Below are positions 61,418 to 64,000 of a stretch of 64,000 bases of DNA, piece after piece (the stretch's first letter is position 1; every line of letters starts with the position of its first letter). The notes beneath the pieces were generated by a model. It searched no databases. It had not been told where the DNA came from and worked only from the letters and a program-made list of their open reading frames with translations. The translations under genes were made by a program, and so were the position numbers. Source of the stretch: Acidobacteriaceae bacterium (GTDB taxonomy: Bacteria; Acidobacteriota; Terriglobia; Terriglobales; Acidobacteriaceae); the NCBI GenBank assembly GCA_003152695.1, contig PMAT01000084.1:42201-106200 (forward strand), written 5' to 3'.

Positions 61418-62425
61418 GTGAACGAGAAGCCGGATGTGTCGGTCATCGTGCCGGTGTACAACGGCGAGCAGACGTTGCCGGAGTTGGTAGAACGTTTGCA
61501 GGTGGTCCTGTCCGATTGTTGCCGGCAGTTCGAATTAGTGTTGGTCAATGACGGCAGCCCAGATGGAAGTTGGACCACCATCTGCCGCCTGGCGAAGGAG
61601 TATGCGTGGGTGCGCGGTATCAACCTGGCGCGCAATTACGGACAGCATAATGCCCTACTCTGCGGAATCCGAGCTGCCAGATTTGACCTCCTGGTGACCA
61701 TGGATGACGACCTGCAAAATCCTCCGGAAGAGATCCCGAAGCTCCTACAGAAGCTGGAGGAGGGTTACGACGTAGTTTACGGTGTGCCGCAAAAAGAACA
61801 GCACGGATTTTTGCGCGACCTCTCCTCCCAGTTCACCAAGCTTGCGCTGCGCAGCGCTATGGGAACCGAGATCGCTCGAAATGTTAGCGCTTTCCGTGCT
61901 TTCCGTAAGCGGATCTGCGTCGCATTTCTGCACTTCCAGGGCAGCTTTGTTTCTCTTGACGTCCTCCTGACCTGGGGAACAACCCGATTTGCCGCTCTGC
62001 GCGTGCAGCACGATCCCCGCCCGCGGGGGGTTTCTGGATATTCTGTGGGCAAACTGATTCGGCATGCGTCCAACATGATCACTGGGTTCAGCGTTCTGCC
62101 GCTGCAGGTGGCAAGTGTAGTAGGTTTTGCTTTCACCTTGCTGGGTTTCGTAATCCTCCTCTATGTATTGGGCCGGTACTTTCTGCACGGAAGCCCCGTG
62201 CCAGGGTTTCCTTTCCTGGCATCCACAATCGCGATTTTTTCCGGTGCCCAACTGTTTGCCTTGGGGGTAATCGGCGAATATCTTGCTCGCATACACTTCC
62301 GAACCATGGAGCGTCCCAGCTATGCTGTGCATGACACCACTTGGGTTGAGGAGTATCCAGCCCAACACCAGCAAGAACTGGGTACCCGAAACTCCGTGAA
62401 CCATCCTGCCGGTTTCTCAAGTTGA
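61418..62425 (+). CDS. Family 2 glycosyltransferase (DPM1/ArnC type)
   Basis: 335 residues from GTG 61418. VSVIVPVYNGEQTLPELVER, LVNDGSPDGSW, NYGQHNALLCGI and TMDDDLQNPPEEIP (catalytic Asp residues) identify the GT2 dolichyl/undecaprenyl-phosphate transferases. Two C-terminal membrane helices (VASVVGFAFTLLGFVILLYV and FPFLASTIAIFSGAQLFALG). It moves a sugar from the nucleotide donor to lipid-phosphate, supplying donors to GT-C enzymes. The 183-base gap before it holds a possible TATACT at 61280-61285. Confidence 0.9.
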   Translation: MNEKPDVSVIVPVYNGEQTLPELVERLQVVLSDCCRQFELVLVNDGSPDGSWTTICRLAKEYAWVRGINLARNYGQHNALLCGIRAARFDLLVTMDDDLQNPPEEIPKLLQKLEEGYDVVYGVPQKEQHGFLRDLSSQFTKLALRSAMGTEIARNVSAFRAFRKRICVAFLHFQGSFVSLDVLLTWGTTRFAALRVQHDPRPRGVSGYSVGKLIRHASNMITGFSVLPLQVASVVGFAFTLLGFVILLYVLGRYFLHGSPVPGFPFLASTIAIFSGAQLFALGVIGEYLARIHFRTMERPSYAVHDTTWVEEYPAQHQQELGTRNSVNHPAGFSS

Positions 62426-62473
62426 ATCCGTGGATCTTTCGTTCGAAGCTCGAGGAAAGGAGGCGGCAGGCAA

Positions 62474-63613
62474 GTGAATCCTTATAAGATCCCATTCAAC
62501 AAGCCGCAACTGGTTGGCGCCGAACTGCGCTACATGCAGGATGCCATCCAGGGGGGACACATCTCCGGTGACGGACCATACACCAAGAGATGTGAAGGGC
62601 TACTGGAAAAGGAACTGGCTGTCGCGCGAGTTCTTCTGACCACGTCCTGTACGCATGCTCTGGAAATGGCGGCACTCCTGCTCGACATCAGCCCTGGAGA
62701 CGAGGTCATCGTCCCTTCCTTCACCTTCGTCTCCACCGTCAACGCCTTTGTGCTGCGCGGAGCGCGACCGGCGTTTGTAGACATCCGTCCAGACACCCTC
62801 AACCTCGACGAGACGCTGCTCGAGAAATTGATCACGTCGAGAACAAAGGCGATTGTCCCGGTACATTACGCAGGAGTGGCTTGCGAGATGGACGCAATCA
62901 TGTCCATTTCCGCCCGTCACCGCATTGCAGTTGTGGAGGACAACGCCCACGGGCTTTTCGCTCGCTACCATGGCAGGTACACCGGGACTTTCGGAGTTCT
63001 GGCGACCCAGAGTTTTCACGAAACCAAGAACTTCACCTGCGGAGAGGGGGGGGCCCTGCTCATCAATGATCCGCAGCTGCTGGAACGGGCCTTGGTGCTT
63101 CGCGATAAAGGGACCAATCGGAATCGCTTTTTCCGCGGCGAGGTGGATAAGTACACTTGGGTGGACCTCGGTTCAAGCTACGTAGCCAGCGACCTGCAGG
63201 CCGCTTTCCTGTATGCACAACTGGAAGCGCGGCAGCAGATCCAGAGCGCAAGGGAGCGCATTTGGCGAACCTACTGGCGAGGTCTTGATGCGTGGGCAGA
63301 GCAAAACAATGTGCGCCTTCCCGTGGTTCCCTCGCACTGCGAACAGTCGTATCATATGTTCTACTTGCTGCTCCCCTCCCTAGGCCAGCGCCAAGCTTTG
63401 ATCGCCCATCTTAGAGAGCGCGGTATCTTGGCGGTCTTTCATTACGTGCCGCTCCACCTCTCCGGGATGGGCGTCAAATGGAGCGCTGGCAAACACGATT
63501 GTCCGGTCACGGTGGACGTGAGTGAACGGCTACTGCGCCTGCCTTTTTTTACCGGTCTCTCGGAAAACGAGCAGGCCAGTGTCATAGAGGCCATCCTCGA
63601 ATTCAAGATGTAA
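62474..63613 (+). CDS. wecE: dTDP-4-dehydro-6-deoxyhexose aminotransferase (WecE/RffA-like)
   Basis: 379 residues from GTG 62474. PFNKPQLVGAELRYMQDAI, SPGDEVIVPSFTFVSTVNAF, VPVHYAGVACEMDAIMSISA, VVEDNAHG, SFHETKNFTCGEGGALLIND and GTNRNRFFRGEVDKYTW follow E. coli WecE almost through its length, with the PLP lysine in HETKN. WecE makes dTDP-4-amino-4,6-dideoxygalactose. A run of eight G lies at 63046-63053. Together with the WecD-like protein this suggests an acylated 4-amino sugar. Confidence 0.92.
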   Translation: MNPYKIPFNKPQLVGAELRYMQDAIQGGHISGDGPYTKRCEGLLEKELAVARVLLTTSCTHALEMAALLLDISPGDEVIVPSFTFVSTVNAFVLRGARPAFVDIRPDTLNLDETLLEKLITSRTKAIVPVHYAGVACEMDAIMSISARHRIAVVEDNAHGLFARYHGRYTGTFGVLATQSFHETKNFTCGEGGALLINDPQLLERALVLRDKGTNRNRFFRGEVDKYTWVDLGSSYVASDLQAAFLYAQLEARQQIQSARERIWRTYWRGLDAWAEQNNVRLPVVPSHCEQSYHMFYLLLPSLGQRQALIAHLRERGILAVFHYVPLHLSGMGVKWSAGKHDCPVTVDVSERLLRLPFFTGLSENEQASVIEAILEFKM

Positions 63614-63815
63614 ATGGTGACCGTACTACGGACTTTCGCTGTTTCCGCGTGCAGCGGCTTGGGTGATGTGGAAACATCAACGACCGTCCTGCGCATCTCT
63701 CAAATCTCCGAAGGTCCCGGATCATCGGTTTAGAGAATATAAAAGCCGGGCAGGCCGCGAAAACCCCGTTGAATCTCGTAAATCGGCATCTCTTCTCGTT
63801 TTGATGAGATAACGG

Positions 63816-64000
63816 TCATCGAACTTTGCGGAAGCTGCCTTCTATAAGAAATGCCCCAAGATGCATCTGAGCATGGCAGGCCGCGCACAGTGTGATCAAA
63901 TTCTGTTCCACATCGGCACCTGACTGGCTGCGGAATTTGAGGTGATGCACCTGCAGATGCTGCATGCTACCGCAAGCCTGGGATCGATCGCTGAGTGCCT
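63816..64000 (-). CDS. C-terminal part of an HNH-type endonuclease-like protein (start outside window)
   Basis: The minus-strand frame that continues past base 64000 reads LQVHHLKFRSQSGADVEQNL then ITLCAACHAQMHLG and stops at 63816-63818 (complement). The HH...N...CxxC...H arrangement is the HNH fold with a zinc knuckle. The first Cys expected near SQACG has been replaced by Ser, so activity is uncertain. Between 63614 and 63815 nothing else is supported. Confidence 0.6.
   Translation of the reverse strand, partial: ALSDRSQACGSMQHLQVHHLKFRSQSGADVEQNLITLCAACHAQMHLGAFLIEGSFRKVR

Noticed and set aside
1-64000. CRISPR arrays, rRNA, prophage or integrative element ends
   Set aside because: No regularly spaced repeats, rRNA-like segments, phage structural genes, integrase or tRNA attachment site were seen.

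Overview
The window looks like a chromosomal piece of an Acidobacteriota bacterium (Terriglobia/Koribacter-like). This is an inference from gene content: a Ser/Thr kinase fused to TolB-type PD40 repeats, PEGA-repeat proteins, many TadE/TadG-like proteins, and moderately GC-rich coding on both strands. No rRNA, tRNA or CRISPR array was seen. The first gene and the last gene are cut by the window edges.

Layout. 1-6.1 kb holds signalling genes: a hybrid PAS histidine kinase, an NtrC-type sigma-54 response regulator and a Ser/Thr kinase with PD40 repeats. 6.3-10.6 kb is a compact RiPP-like locus. It has a Cys/Ser/Thr-rich precursor-like peptide, a terminator-like hairpin, a protein whose C-terminal part resembles HopA1/LanY lyases, and a kinase fused to a LanC cyclase with a Cys-Cys-Gly zinc motif. 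This is the best candidate for an undescribed system. 10.6-14.3 kb is a scarred accessory stretch with a transposase remnant, a zinc-ribbon/Ig membrane protein, two imperfect direct repeats of about 210 bp, and a decayed copy of the tail of the sigma-54 regulator. An HD-GYP response regulator follows.

15.5-30 kb carries pseudopilin-like TadE/TadG genes in two groups. The second group (25.5-29.9 kb) was duplicated in tandem and partly broken. Between the groups lie a GT-C-like membrane protein, a membrane protein with a spermidine-synthase-like domain and a PEGA lipoprotein-like protein. 30-39.8 kb on the minus strand is a nearly complete Tad/Flp pilus operon (flp x2, prepilin peptidase, CpaB, CpaC secretin, CpaE/TadZ, CpaF ATPase, TadB, TadC), ending in a tiny membrane protein and a DUF192 protein.

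40.2-54.9 kb is dominated by large polytopic GT-C-like proteins: four paralogues in two tandem pairs, a decayed fifth fragment and three more divergent members, plus a second polytopic spermidine-synthase-like protein and a methyltransferase. 55-63.6 kb is a plus-strand cluster. Six genes (AMP-ligase, acyl carrier protein, iron-type alcohol dehydrogenase, LuxE-like, LuxC-like, GNAT/WecD-like) overlap or abut, followed by a DPM/ArnC-like glycosyltransferase and a clear WecE-type sugar aminotransferase. Together they suggest an activated and reduced acyl group joined to a dTDP-4-amino-sugar or lipid-linked glycan. The window ends in the C-terminal part of an HNH-type protein on the minus strand.
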